A stretch of DNA of 64,000 bases from Lachnospiraceae bacterium (GTDB lineage Bacteria; Bacillota; Clostridia; Lachnospirales; Lachnospiraceae), in NCBI GenBank assembly GCA_949383255.1, contig CASJPF010000006.1:62001-126000 (forward strand). Reading direction: 5' to 3'. Within the stretch, counting starts at the first letter, position 1; the number at the start of each line of letters is the position of its first letter. Made by a program: the position numbers and the translations under genes. Positions 35,886-44,454 of the stretch are shown here, one piece after another. The notes below the pieces were generated by a model. The model had not been told where the DNA came from. It saw only the letters and a program-made list of their open reading frames with translations, and did no database searches.

Positions 35886-36782
35886 ATGATAATCATACAT
35901 GTTATGGGAGGACTTGGCAATCAACTTTATCAATATGCGCTATATGAAAAGTTTAAATTTCTTGGAAAAGAAGTGAAACTTGACTTATACGCATATAAAG
36001 AAGCAAAAGGCGAGGAAAGAGAGTGGCGTGCGCTGGAATTGGAATGGCTTGATGCACTAAAATACGAGGTTTGTACAGAGAAGGAACGCCGCCTTTTTTT
36101 GGATAACAGCATGAGGGTTACAGACCGAATTAGAAGAAAGCTTACGGGTCGACGAGAAAGGACTATTAGAGAGACAGCAGTTTATATGCCAGAAATCTTT
36201 TCTATGGATAATGTGTATCTCTATGGTTTTTGGAGCTGTGAGCGATATTATATAGACATTATATCCTTATTACAACAAAAGATTAAGTTTCCTAAAAGTG
36301 CTGACCCACGCAACTTGCAGACAATGCAAGCAATGAGACAAGAGAATGCGGTAAGCATTCATATTCGGCGCGATGATTATTTGACCGTGGCAGATGGAAA
36401 ACGGTATATGGGAATTTGCACAGAGGCTTATTATAACAGTGCGATTAATTATATTGCAGAGCGAGTGAAAAATCCAATATTTTATATTTTTTCAGATGAC
36501 ATCACATATGTGAGAAGCATCTACAACAAAGAGAATATGCGTATTGTAGATTGGAATACAGGAAGGAACAGTTTATACGATATGCAGTTAATGAGCTGTT
36601 GCAAACACAATATCTGTGCAAATAGCACTTTTAGCATGTGGGGAGCAAGGCTGAATCAAAATCCAGACAAATTGATGCTGCGCCCGCTGCACCACGATAA
36701 TTATGAGACAATAGATACAAAGACAGTGCACCAAAATTGGCCTAGGTGGATATTAATTGATGCTTTGGGGACTGTATGTTGA
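35886..36782 (+). CDS. GT11-type alpha-1,2-fucosyltransferase-like protein
   Basis: A 298-residue protein starting IIIHVMGGLGNQLYQYALY, the donor-site motif of GT11. The conserved HIRRDDYL is near residue 162, and the C-terminal motif is ANSTFSMWGARL. GT11 enzymes usually move fucose from GDP-fucose to a beta-galactoside, but many capsule members use other deoxysugars. The chosen ATG has GGAGA upstream; an earlier ATG eleven codons up lies next to the preceding stop. No GDP-fucose synthesis gene is visible in the window, so the donor would come from elsewhere or differ. Confidence 0.82.
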   Translation: MIIIHVMGGLGNQLYQYALYEKFKFLGKEVKLDLYAYKEAKGEEREWRALELEWLDALKYEVCTEKERRLFLDNSMRVTDRIRRKLTGRRERTIRETAVYMPEIFSMDNVYLYGFWSCERYYIDIISLLQQKIKFPKSADPRNLQTMQAMRQENAVSIHIRRDDYLTVADGKRYMGICTEAYYNSAINYIAERVKNPIFYIFSDDITYVRSIYNKENMRIVDWNTGRNSLYDMQLMSCCKHNICANSTFSMWGARLNQNPDKLMLRPLHHDNYETIDTKTVHQNWPRWILIDALGTVC

Positions 36783-36872
36783 TTAAGGAATTTTAATTTG
36801 TAATAAATTAATTTGTCACAAATCCCAAATTGCTATAAAAGGGTATTTGAACTGTTATATGAAAGGATTCTC

Positions 36873-37940
36873 ATGCAGAAAGACCAACAGAAAGATTTAA
36901 TTTCAATTATAATTCCAGTATATAATGTAGAAGAATATCTGGACCGCTGCATTCAATCGGTGTTGCATCAGACCTATCAAACTCTTGAAATTATATTAGT
37001 AGATGATGGTTCGACGGACCATTCTGGGCAAATGTGTGATGCCTATGCAAAAAATGATAAGCGAATAAAGGTAGTACACAAACCAAATGGCGGGTTGTCA
37101 GATGCCAGAAATGCTGGGCTTAAGGTTGCCACAGGAATTTATATTGGCTATGTGGACAGTGATGACTGGATAGAACTAGATATGTATGAACGTATGTACA
37201 CTGCATGTGTTGACAATCAGGCAGAGCTTGCAATCTGTCGTTATGTTACAGAGTACAGCACAAAGGATTTTAACCCGACCACTTCTAATGTAGAGAGCAA
37301 TCAAGTGGTACCTCTTTCTAGGGAGGCACTATTGAAGATTTATATTTGCGGGCATGATCAATATGTAATTTATAATTCTGTGTGGAGTAAATTATTTCAT
37401 AAAGATTTGGTGAAAGATATGTTCTTTCCAAAAGGGAGAAACTCAGAGGATATTATGTACACTACCAAGGCATTTTGTAGACTGAAAAAAGCCGTCTACA
37501 TGGATACTGGTTTTTATCATTATGTACAAGATAGACAGGGAAGCATTATGAATGTGACCAAAAGCGAACGAATGTTTAGAGATGAAATCCCTTTTTGGCG
37601 CGCGCATATTTCTTATATCCGAACAAATGTATCGGAAACAATGGGAGATTTGGCTGCATATTATTTTTGGAGGCGTCTTTTATCCTATTATTTAGATTTG
37701 TCTGCTTGTCAGAAGACAAGAACAGATGCAAAGCGTCTGGCAAAGATGATGCGGAGTGAAAAAGTGGCGATTCGACAAGTCTATGCAAAGGTTCATAGAA
37801 GCAAAGGAGACTTGTTTCGCATGAGTATGTTTCTGCGTAGTCCGCTAGGATATTGCATTGCAAATAGGGTTTATGCACGTATAATAGTGCCAATAAAAAG
37901 AAAAGCTAAAGGGCAGAAAGAAGTGTTCTTAAGCGAATGA
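36873..37940 (+). CDS. GT2 family glycosyltransferase
   Basis: A 355-residue GT-A enzyme. The N-terminal domain has ISIIIPVYNVEEYLDRCI, LVDDGSTD, NGGLSDARNAGL and the metal-binding DSDDW, all standard for GT2. The C-terminal third, with RNSEDIMYT and a Lys/Arg-rich end (RIIVPIKRKAKGQK), suggests membrane-surface association. The start has GAAAGGA before it; the frame is open for twenty more codons upstream without a good site. It sits between the fucosyltransferase-like gene and the O-acylation pair and probably extends the repeat unit. Sugar unknown. Confidence 0.88.
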   Translation: MQKDQQKDLISIIIPVYNVEEYLDRCIQSVLHQTYQTLEIILVDDGSTDHSGQMCDAYAKNDKRIKVVHKPNGGLSDARNAGLKVATGIYIGYVDSDDWIELDMYERMYTACVDNQAELAICRYVTEYSTKDFNPTTSNVESNQVVPLSREALLKIYICGHDQYVIYNSVWSKLFHKDLVKDMFFPKGRNSEDIMYTTKAFCRLKKAVYMDTGFYHYVQDRQGSIMNVTKSERMFRDEIPFWRAHISYIRTNVSETMGDLAAYYFWRRLLSYYLDLSACQKTRTDAKRLAKMMRSEKVAIRQVYAKVHRSKGDLFRMSMFLRSPLGYCIANRVYARIIVPIKRKAKGQKEVFLSE

Positions 37941-37962
37941 AACAAATACTGAAGGAGATTAC

Positions 37963-39438
37963 ATGCTTTTTAATTCTTATATCTTTATTTTCCTGTTTTT
38001 GCCAGTTGTGCTTGCAGGATATTATGGATTTCATTCTATAAAAAAATACAAGCTTTCCCTTTGCTGGCTTATTGTGATGTCTATGTTGTTTTACGGCTAT
38101 GATTATAATGCGGTCAGCGTTCGATATATGGTAATTTTAATGGTGAGCATTTTGCTTAACTTTGGGCTTGTGAGCATTTTATCCAAAGTAAGTGTCGTTT
38201 TATGGCGGCGAATACTATTGCTTATCGGTCTGTTTATTAATTTAGGCATTTTATTTTATTTTAAGTATTATGATTTTTTTATTGAAAATATCAATCGTGC
38301 TTTTGGAGCGGATATTGGACTTTTGCGTGTAATATTACCGCTTGGTATCAGTTTCTATACATTTCAGCAGCTTTCTTATGTGATAGACAATTATAAAAGG
38401 GAGTGTGAACCATATAGTTTGTTGGAGTATGCGGCATATGTTTCTTTTTTTCCACAATTGGTTGCAGGACCAATTGTATATCATGATGAACTGATACCAC
38501 AGCTTCGAGATGAAAAAAATCATGTGTTGAACTATACAAATTTGAGCAAGGGAATCTATGCATTTGCGCTGGGACTTGCCAAAAAAGTTCTGATAGCAGA
38601 CACCTTTTCTAAGATTGTGATAATCGGCTATGAAAATATAAGCGATCTTAATGCAGTGAGTGTGCTGGTTTTGATGGTATGCTATACCATGCAGATTTAT
38701 TTTGATTTTAGTGGATATTGTGACATTGCATTAGGAATTGGCTATCTGTTTAATGTAGAACTTCCAATAAATTTTAATTCTCCATATAAAGCGGCATCTA
38801 TTGTGGAGTTTTGGGCAAGATGGCATATGACTCTGACAAGATTTTTTACCAAATATGTGTATATTCCGCTTGGCGGAAGCAGAAGGGGACCTGTCAGAAG
38901 GTACGTCAATATACTCATTGTGTTTTTGGTGAGTGGAATATGGCATGGTGCAAATTGGACTTTTATTTTATGGGGCGTAATCAATGGGATTGGCAATGTA
39001 ATTGAAAAGCTATTTGGGCGATTTTTTCGGTGGGTTCCAAGGGCAGTTGGCGTGTTGGTGACATTTGTATTTTGCCTTTTTTCAATGAGTCTTTTTCGGG
39101 CGGAATCCATTGCGCAGGCAGGACAGCTCTGGCGACATCTAAAAGTCACTGGTGATGGCGTGCTGTACAAGCCTATGACAGATGCATTTAATGATTTGGT
39201 GGAGGTAAAGTTCCTTTGTAAAATTGGACTTGACGGGATTGTGGGACAGTATCCGGGAATCCTGTTAGTTGGATTTAGCCTGATTGTTGTGGCTGCTTGT
39301 TTTTTTATGAAGAATACACAGGAAAAAATTGCCAAGATGCGTTATTCTGTCAAACAGATTATTGTGATTGTTGTTTTAATGTTGTGGAGCATTTTAACGC
39401 TTTCAGATGTCAGTGAGTTTTTGTATTTTAATTTTTAA
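37963..39438 (+). CDS. MBOAT family O-acyltransferase
   Basis: A 491-residue polytopic protein of the AlgI/DltB/PatA type. FNSYIFIFLFLPVVL opens it, LGISFYTFQQLSYVID and FPQLVAGPI follow, and the RFFTKYVYIPLGGSR loop precedes the catalytic histidine in SGIWHGANWTFILWG. These enzymes take an acyl group, usually acetyl, across the membrane. The next gene encodes an SGNH-type partner, the arrangement seen in alginate and peptidoglycan O-acetylation systems. This pair therefore probably O-acetylates the glycan outside the cell. A strong GGAGA site precedes the ATG. Confidence 0.92.
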   Translation: MLFNSYIFIFLFLPVVLAGYYGFHSIKKYKLSLCWLIVMSMLFYGYDYNAVSVRYMVILMVSILLNFGLVSILSKVSVVLWRRILLLIGLFINLGILFYFKYYDFFIENINRAFGADIGLLRVILPLGISFYTFQQLSYVIDNYKRECEPYSLLEYAAYVSFFPQLVAGPIVYHDELIPQLRDEKNHVLNYTNLSKGIYAFALGLAKKVLIADTFSKIVIIGYENISDLNAVSVLVLMVCYTMQIYFDFSGYCDIALGIGYLFNVELPINFNSPYKAASIVEFWARWHMTLTRFFTKYVYIPLGGSRRGPVRRYVNILIVFLVSGIWHGANWTFILWGVINGIGNVIEKLFGRFFRWVPRAVGVLVTFVFCLFSMSLFRAESIAQAGQLWRHLKVTGDGVLYKPMTDAFNDLVEVKFLCKIGLDGIVGQYPGILLVGFSLIVVAACFFMKNTQEKIAKMRYSVKQIIVIVVLMLWSILTLSDVSEFLYFNF

Positions 39439-39457
39439 AAACTGAAAGGGAAGGATA

Positions 39458-40546
39458 ATGGACCAGAGACAAAAAGATGCTAAAAAATGGTTTGTGCGAT
39501 GTTTTGTGTCACTATTACTGTCAATTTTTCTTGTTTTTTTGATTGTTTGGATATTTGATCCATATTTTCATTTTCACAAGCCGTTTTCATTTGTCTCCTA
39601 TCGACTGTATGACGAGCGGTATACAAATGATGGGATCTCAAGACATTTTGATTACAATGCTATTATTACGGGAACATCAATGGCGCAGAACTTTAAGCCA
39701 AGTGAAATGGATGCTTTGTTTGGAACCCAATCTGTAAAAGAAACATTCTCTGGGGCAGGATTTCAAGAGCTTTCACAAAACTTAGAGCGAGCATTACAGC
39801 GCAACAAAAATTTGAAAACCGTTCTGTGGACATTAGATTATAGTGGCCTTATTCGAGAGAAAGGCTGGACACAGTATGAGGGATACCCGGAGTATCTTTA
39901 TGATGATAATCCGTGGAATGATGTACAGTATGTATTTAATAAGTCTATCTTTTATCATGGCGTCTTACCCAATATTTTAAAGACGGTGACAGGACAGCCA
40001 CGGACAACGATGGATGCATATTCTTCATGGGAGAAAGAAACAGGATTACAGTATATTTTGCAGACATATGACAGAAATCATGTGGAGGAGGATATGCCAA
40101 CATTTTTGGGACCAGAAGAACGAAAAATGACCATAGAAAATATAACAGAAAATGTGATTTCATTGGTAAACAAATATCCAGATACGACATTTTATGTTTT
40201 TTATACACCATACAGCATCTGTTATTGGGATTCCTTGATACAGGAGGGATCTATTATAAGACAATTTGAAGCAGAACAATTAGTGACAGAATTGTTGTTG
40301 CAATGCCCCAATGTGAAACTATATAATTTTTTTGATCAGTATGAAGTGATTACAAATCTTGATAATTACAGGGATAAGGAGCATTATTCTGCAAGGATAA
40401 ACAGTCAGATTTTGCAGTGGATTGCTTCCGACGCGGGGCTTGTCACACAAGATAATTATCTAAAGCGTTTGGAGGCAGAGAAACAGTATTATCTAAATTA
40501 TGATTATGAAAAAATCTATACTAGTGGTCAAAAAACTGACCACTAG
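39458..40546 (+). CDS. SGNH-like protein, probable O-acetyltransferase partner of the MBOAT
   Basis: A 362-residue protein with one N-terminal membrane anchor (about residues 17-35) and an extracytoplasmic domain. ITGTSMAQNF holds the expected nucleophile serine, and DKEHYSARINSQIL near the C-terminus supplies the Asp-x-x-His pair of SGNH esterases and AlgJ/AlgX/PatB-like transferases. It would accept acetyl groups from the MBOAT protein and place them on the polysaccharide. It starts twenty bases after that gene. The last codons, encoding TSGQKTDH and the stop, lie inside a perfect 14-pair DNA palindrome. Confidence 0.78.
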   Translation: MDQRQKDAKKWFVRCFVSLLLSIFLVFLIVWIFDPYFHFHKPFSFVSYRLYDERYTNDGISRHFDYNAIITGTSMAQNFKPSEMDALFGTQSVKETFSGAGFQELSQNLERALQRNKNLKTVLWTLDYSGLIREKGWTQYEGYPEYLYDDNPWNDVQYVFNKSIFYHGVLPNILKTVTGQPRTTMDAYSSWEKETGLQYILQTYDRNHVEEDMPTFLGPEERKMTIENITENVISLVNKYPDTTFYVFYTPYSICYWDSLIQEGSIIRQFEAEQLVTELLLQCPNVKLYNFFDQYEVITNLDNYRDKEHYSARINSQILQWIASDAGLVTQDNYLKRLEAEKQYYLNYDYEKIYTSGQKTDH

Positions 40547-40550
40547 TATA
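40517..40550. repeat. Perfect 14-pair palindrome spanning the stop codon
   Basis: TATACTAGTGGTCA, a six-base loop, then TGACCACTAGTATA. The downstream arm contains the TAG stop of the SGNH-like gene. On the plus strand no T-run follows; on the minus strand a run of six T follows the arm after two bases, so it would work better as a terminator of antisense transcription. Confidence 0.85.
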
Positions 40551-40564
40551 AAGTGATGCACACA

Positions 40565-40636
40565 GCCGCATGAGGAAGTATGCCGCTTTGCGGCTGCGGC
40601 TGGCGCAATACGCACGGCTCTACTTACCGTGCGTAT
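40565..40636. other. Two GC-rich hairpins before the ABC transporter gene
   Basis: GCCGC occurs twice and is matched by two GCGGC blocks, forming a nested stem around TTT. Next, ATACGCACGG pairs perfectly with CCGTGCGTAT around a nine-base loop. They fill the gap between the O-acylation pair and the transporter gene and stand out from the AT-rich surroundings. Confidence 0.65.
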
Positions 40637-40663
40637 ATTACAAGTGAAAGGTATGATTAGAGA

Positions 40664-42406
40664 ATGGATATAATTAAAAAAATGCGCTACATTCTGGACA
40701 GAAAACAGAAAATTCAAATTTGTTTTTTGGGCGTACTTATCTTTGTCGGTGGTCTGCTAGAGACAGTTAGCGTATCGGGAGTGTTACCCATTGCATGGGC
40801 GATTATAGACCCTGTTAAGGTGCAAGAAAATAAATATATGCGGTGGGCAATGCAGGTACTTGGTATTCAAGATATTGAGGGATTTATTATTCCACTTTTG
40901 CTTGCATTGATTTTTTTATATGCGCTCAAAAATGGATTTTTGCTCTTGCTTGTATATGTGCAGAATCGTTTTATCGCATTAAATCGAAACAAGTTGATTA
41001 GTCAAGTGCTTCGAGAGTTTTTAAACAGACCATACGAGTTTTATTTGGATGCGGATATTCCAACCGTATTTCGACTGACAGACAGTGATATTCCAAATGT
41101 ATTTAACATTTTAATGGCAATGATTTCCTTGGCATCAGAGTTGGTGGTGTTTGTTTTACTCTGTATTGTAATGATTGTTACGGATTGGAAACTGCTGTTA
41201 TTTCTGCTTGTGGTGTTTGGCATACTCTCTTTTTTGATTATCAAGGTACTTAAGCCACGTCTTTCTAATCTAGGAGAAAAGAATCAGGCGATTCAGTCAA
41301 AAATTGCAAAGTGGAGGATTCAGGCAATTTATGGAATTAAAGATGTCAAGGTTTTACACAGAGAAGCATTTTTTGCAGACAATTATGAGCAGAGTGGAAA
41401 GATTGGCGCTGGATATTCTCAGAAGCACGCTGTTTTAAATAGCTTGCCTAGGCTTTTGATTGAGACAGTTTTTATGGCAAGTGTACTTGGATATATTGTT
41501 GTATATATTTCCTTTGGAAATGATGCTTCTTCGCTTGTACCAATGCTTGCCGCCTTTGCAGTGGCGGCAATCCGCATGATGCCAAGTGTGAATCGCATTA
41601 ATACTTATCTGACGGATATTTCTTTTTTCCGCCCTTGTCTTGACTACGTGTATGAAAATATGAATATTAATGAAATTAGCCGCAGGACAAATCAGACACT
41701 GAGACCAGTTGATAAGTCAAAGAAGATGCAGCTTCAACATTGTATTGAGCTGAAAGATATTGTATATGCTTATCCCAATACGGACAAACTGATATTTGAC
41801 AAGGCAAATATGATTGTTCCTTATGGAAAGTCCGTTGGAATTATGGGACCATCAGGGGCTGGGAAATCGACGGTTGTAGATATTCTTCTAGGACTTTTAA
41901 AAATTAGAGAAGGCAGTATCACCTGTGATGGAGAGAATGTCTTTGACAATTATCCGGCATGGCTGGCACAGATTGGCTATATTCCGCAGTCTATTTATCT
42001 GGTGGATGAATCCATTAGAAATAATATTGCTTTTGGAATTGCGGAGGCGGAGATTGACGACAATCGCATCTGGCAGGCACTTGAAGAGGCGCAGTTAAAG
42101 GAATTTATTAAAGGACTTCCAGAAGGGCTAGACACTGCGATTGGGGACAGAGGAATCCGCATTTCAGGTGGACAGAGGCAGCGACTTGGTATTGCAAGAG
42201 CGCTTTATCACAATCCAGAAATTTTGGTATTTGACGAGGCAACTTCTGCGCTGGACAATGAGACTGAGGCAGCAGTGATGGAGGCAATCAACAGTTTTCA
42301 CGGCAGAAAGACAATGGTGATTATTGCACACCGTTTAAATACAATTGAGAAGTGTGATATTATCTATAAAGTTGATGAGGGAAAGATTGTGGAGACAACG
42401 CTTTGA
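40664..42406 (+). CDS. ABC exporter, PglK-like lipid-linked glycan flippase candidate
   Basis: A 580-residue fused half-transporter. The membrane domain (about residues 20-325) begins RYILDRKQKIQ and carries ETVSVSGVLP in the first helix, as in PglK/Wzk-type flippases. The ATPase has Walker A GPSGAGKST near residue 396, signature SGGQRQRLGIARAL and Walker B ILVFDEATSALD, with the switch histidine in IIAHRLN. It would work as a homodimer, or as a heterodimer with the related transporter near the right edge. In a locus with a polymerase and no Wzx, moving the lipid-linked repeat unit is the best guess. Confidence 0.83.
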   Translation: MDIIKKMRYILDRKQKIQICFLGVLIFVGGLLETVSVSGVLPIAWAIIDPVKVQENKYMRWAMQVLGIQDIEGFIIPLLLALIFLYALKNGFLLLLVYVQNRFIALNRNKLISQVLREFLNRPYEFYLDADIPTVFRLTDSDIPNVFNILMAMISLASELVVFVLLCIVMIVTDWKLLLFLLVVFGILSFLIIKVLKPRLSNLGEKNQAIQSKIAKWRIQAIYGIKDVKVLHREAFFADNYEQSGKIGAGYSQKHAVLNSLPRLLIETVFMASVLGYIVVYISFGNDASSLVPMLAAFAVAAIRMMPSVNRINTYLTDISFFRPCLDYVYENMNINEISRRTNQTLRPVDKSKKMQLQHCIELKDIVYAYPNTDKLIFDKANMIVPYGKSVGIMGPSGAGKSTVVDILLGLLKIREGSITCDGENVFDNYPAWLAQIGYIPQSIYLVDESIRNNIAFGIAEAEIDDNRIWQALEEAQLKEFIKGLPEGLDTAIGDRGIRISGGQRQRLGIARALYHNPEILVFDEATSALDNETEAAVMEAINSFHGRKTMVIIAHRLNTIEKCDIIYKVDEGKIVETTL

Positions 42407-42466
42407 TATTACACACCACTTATAGAAGTGGGAGTCTTCTCCGGCTGAGGTAAAAGGTGAGGAAAT

Positions 42467-43483
42467 ATGGAAAACAAACCAATTATTGCAACAGAACTGT
42501 TGAAAGGGCAAGGGCTTGGCAACCAATTATTTTGTTATGTGACAACAAGGGCGCTTGCATACGCCAAAGGCTATGATTTTAGTATACTAAATAGAGAATT
42601 ATTAGACTGCATGTACTTTATGGAGCTAGATTGCGGGTTAAATAAAACAAAAGAGCAGTTTACAGAGACATATTATGAAAAAGAAGATAGAATTTATCTT
42701 GGAAATTCAAAGCATGATATAGAACATGGATGCTATATTACTGGCGCTGACAAGCAACTTTTTGCACTTGACCGAACCACACTTGTGTATGGAAATATGC
42801 AAGATGAGTCCTATTTTGGCAATTATAAAAAAGAAATTAAAAAGTGGCTGAAAGTAAAACCTGCATATGATTGTAGGGATTATTGTAAAGAAAATCTCTG
42901 TATTATTAATATTCGGGGCGGCGAGTATACGAGCAACCCAGAACTTTTTCTAAGACGCAAATATTGGCTTGATGCGATAAAGATTATGCGACAAATTCGC
43001 TCGGACATGGAATTTATGACAGTGACAGATGATTTGGCAGCGGCAAAAAGGATTCTTCCTGAAGTGAAGGCATATCATTTTGATTTGGCAGGAGATTATA
43101 CAACGATTAAAAACGCACGTTATTTAATATTATCTAACTCAACATTTGCTTTTTTTCCGGCGTTTACAAGTGATACACTACAGTATATTATCGCGCCAAA
43201 ATACTGGGCGAGACATAATGTGTCAGATGGATACTGGGCGTCGGAACAGAATATATATTCGGATTTTATGTATCTTGACAGATTGGGAAAGCAATACACA
43301 GCCGAAGAATGTAGAGAAGCGCTTGACAAATATAGGAAAAAGTCGGCATACTATAAAAGGATTGGGCAGAGACTAGATGGAGGGGCTTTGGTGACGGCAA
43401 AGATAAGAAGTCGTTGGCTTATTTATCAGGATTTGTCTGTAAGAGCGATACGGTCTCTAAAACGCAGATCAAAACGTAGATGA
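42467..43483 (+). CDS. Divergent GT11-like glycosyltransferase
   Basis: A 338-residue protein. Near the N-terminus it has KGQGLGNQLFCYVTTRALA, similar to the GGLGNQ motif of GT11, and later IINIRGGEY and LSNSTFAFFPA at the places of the HxRxxDY and NSTF motifs. The His of HxR is replaced by Asn (INIRGGEY), so it is a divergent relative of the first GT11-like gene. A basic C-terminus (SLKRRSKRR) may bind the membrane. Fucose or another deoxysugar transfer is plausible. The GGTGAGG site before the ATG is acceptable. Confidence 0.65.
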   Translation: MENKPIIATELLKGQGLGNQLFCYVTTRALAYAKGYDFSILNRELLDCMYFMELDCGLNKTKEQFTETYYEKEDRIYLGNSKHDIEHGCYITGADKQLFALDRTTLVYGNMQDESYFGNYKKEIKKWLKVKPAYDCRDYCKENLCIINIRGGEYTSNPELFLRRKYWLDAIKIMRQIRSDMEFMTVTDDLAAAKRILPEVKAYHFDLAGDYTTIKNARYLILSNSTFAFFPAFTSDTLQYIIAPKYWARHNVSDGYWASEQNIYSDFMYLDRLGKQYTAEECREALDKYRKKSAYYKRIGQRLDGGALVTAKIRSRWLIYQDLSVRAIRSLKRRSKRR

Positions 43484-43517
43484 AATGTTATTATTTAGAG
43501 TTAAACTGCGCAAATAC

Positions 43518-43555
43518 TGTTGCTATTCATAGCTTCTAACTGTGAATAGTAATAA
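43518..43555 (+). repeat. Palindromic intergenic repeat, family 2, copy 2
   Basis: TGTTGCTATTCATAG, TTCTAAC, then TGTGAATAGTAATAA form an imperfect palindrome. The ends and loop match copy 1 near 2.8 kb. It runs right up to an in-frame ATG of the DUF5672 gene, which makes that upstream ATG less likely as the true start. Confidence 0.6.
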
Positions 43556-43587
43556 TGAGATACCGTCGAAGGGGGCATGTTTGGGAT

Positions 43588-44364
43588 ATGGGTAACAGCA
43601 CAAAAAAGTTAAATCTGCCGCAGGTGACACTTGTAGCGATGAGCAGCGTAAATATTAAAGCGACCATCAAAGCAATGCTGTATAGTATGCGTGGGATTGT
43701 ATTTGGAGATGTAGTATTTATTACCCATAAAAAGCCATTTGGACTGCCGAAAGAGATTCGTTACAGCCACACAGATAAATTAAAAAATATTGATGATTTT
43801 AATTATAAGATGGTCTATGAACTAGGAAGCCACATTCACACGGAATTTGCGTTGATTGTTCATGCAGATGGATTTGTCGTACACCCAGAACTGTGGCAAG
43901 ATGCATTTCTGGATTATGATTATATTGGTGCACCGTGGCCGCTGCCACCAAAGGGAGACAAAACTACCTATCGAGATAAAGACGGAAAGATTTGTCGTGT
44001 TGGCAACAGCGCAGGAATACGAAGCAAACGATTGATGGATTTTCCTAAAAAAGCAGGGATTCCGTGGGAGGGCGAATACGCGTATGGGCGCATGTGGTAT
44101 TACGAAGATGGTTTTATTTGTTGTAAGATTCGGCATCTATTGGAAGCAGAAGGAATGCGTATTGCTCCACTGGAAGTAGCCAAATACTACAGCCATGAAA
44201 AAATGATACCAGAAGTGCAGGGAATCACGCCATTTGCGTTTCATAAATGGGAAGGAACAAACGCGCAGTATCCAAATTTTATCAAAGAACCATTTTTGAG
44301 ACGGTGTAAGAGATTCTGTAAACAATGCCTAAAATTCTGTTATACTGGCGGTGAAAAAGACTGA
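43588..44364 (+). CDS. DUF5672 family protein, putative glycosyltransferase
   Basis: About 258 residues. LPQVTLVAMSSV and FITHKKPFGLPKEIRY open the protein. The strongest segment is FALIVHADGFVVHPELW followed by FLDYDYIGAPWP near residues 90-120, a signature of DUF5672 proteins, which look like GT-A transferases with a His-Ala-Asp metal site. WYYEDGFICCK resembles the catalytic ED region. An earlier in-frame ATG at 43555 lies at the end of a palindromic repeat without a ribosome site, so the later start is preferred with moderate certainty. The Cys-rich C-terminus is unusual. Confidence 0.7.
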   Translation: MGNSTKKLNLPQVTLVAMSSVNIKATIKAMLYSMRGIVFGDVVFITHKKPFGLPKEIRYSHTDKLKNIDDFNYKMVYELGSHIHTEFALIVHADGFVVHPELWQDAFLDYDYIGAPWPLPPKGDKTTYRDKDGKICRVGNSAGIRSKRLMDFPKKAGIPWEGEYAYGRMWYYEDGFICCKIRHLLEAEGMRIAPLEVAKYYSHEKMIPEVQGITPFAFHKWEGTNAQYPNFIKEPFLRRCKRFCKQCLKFCYTGGEKD

Positions 44365-44454
44365 CCGCTCGATGTGCACAGCAGATTTCTTCTGTCGCGC
44401 GTATAAAAATTGGCGTGAATAGGAATAAGATTATTGCGAAAAGGATAAAAGGAT

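Noticed and set aside
38742..39335. A 197-residue minus-strand frame opposite the MBOAT gene.
   Set aside because: The plus-strand gene has full MBOAT motifs; the antisense product resembles no family and lacks a ribosome site.
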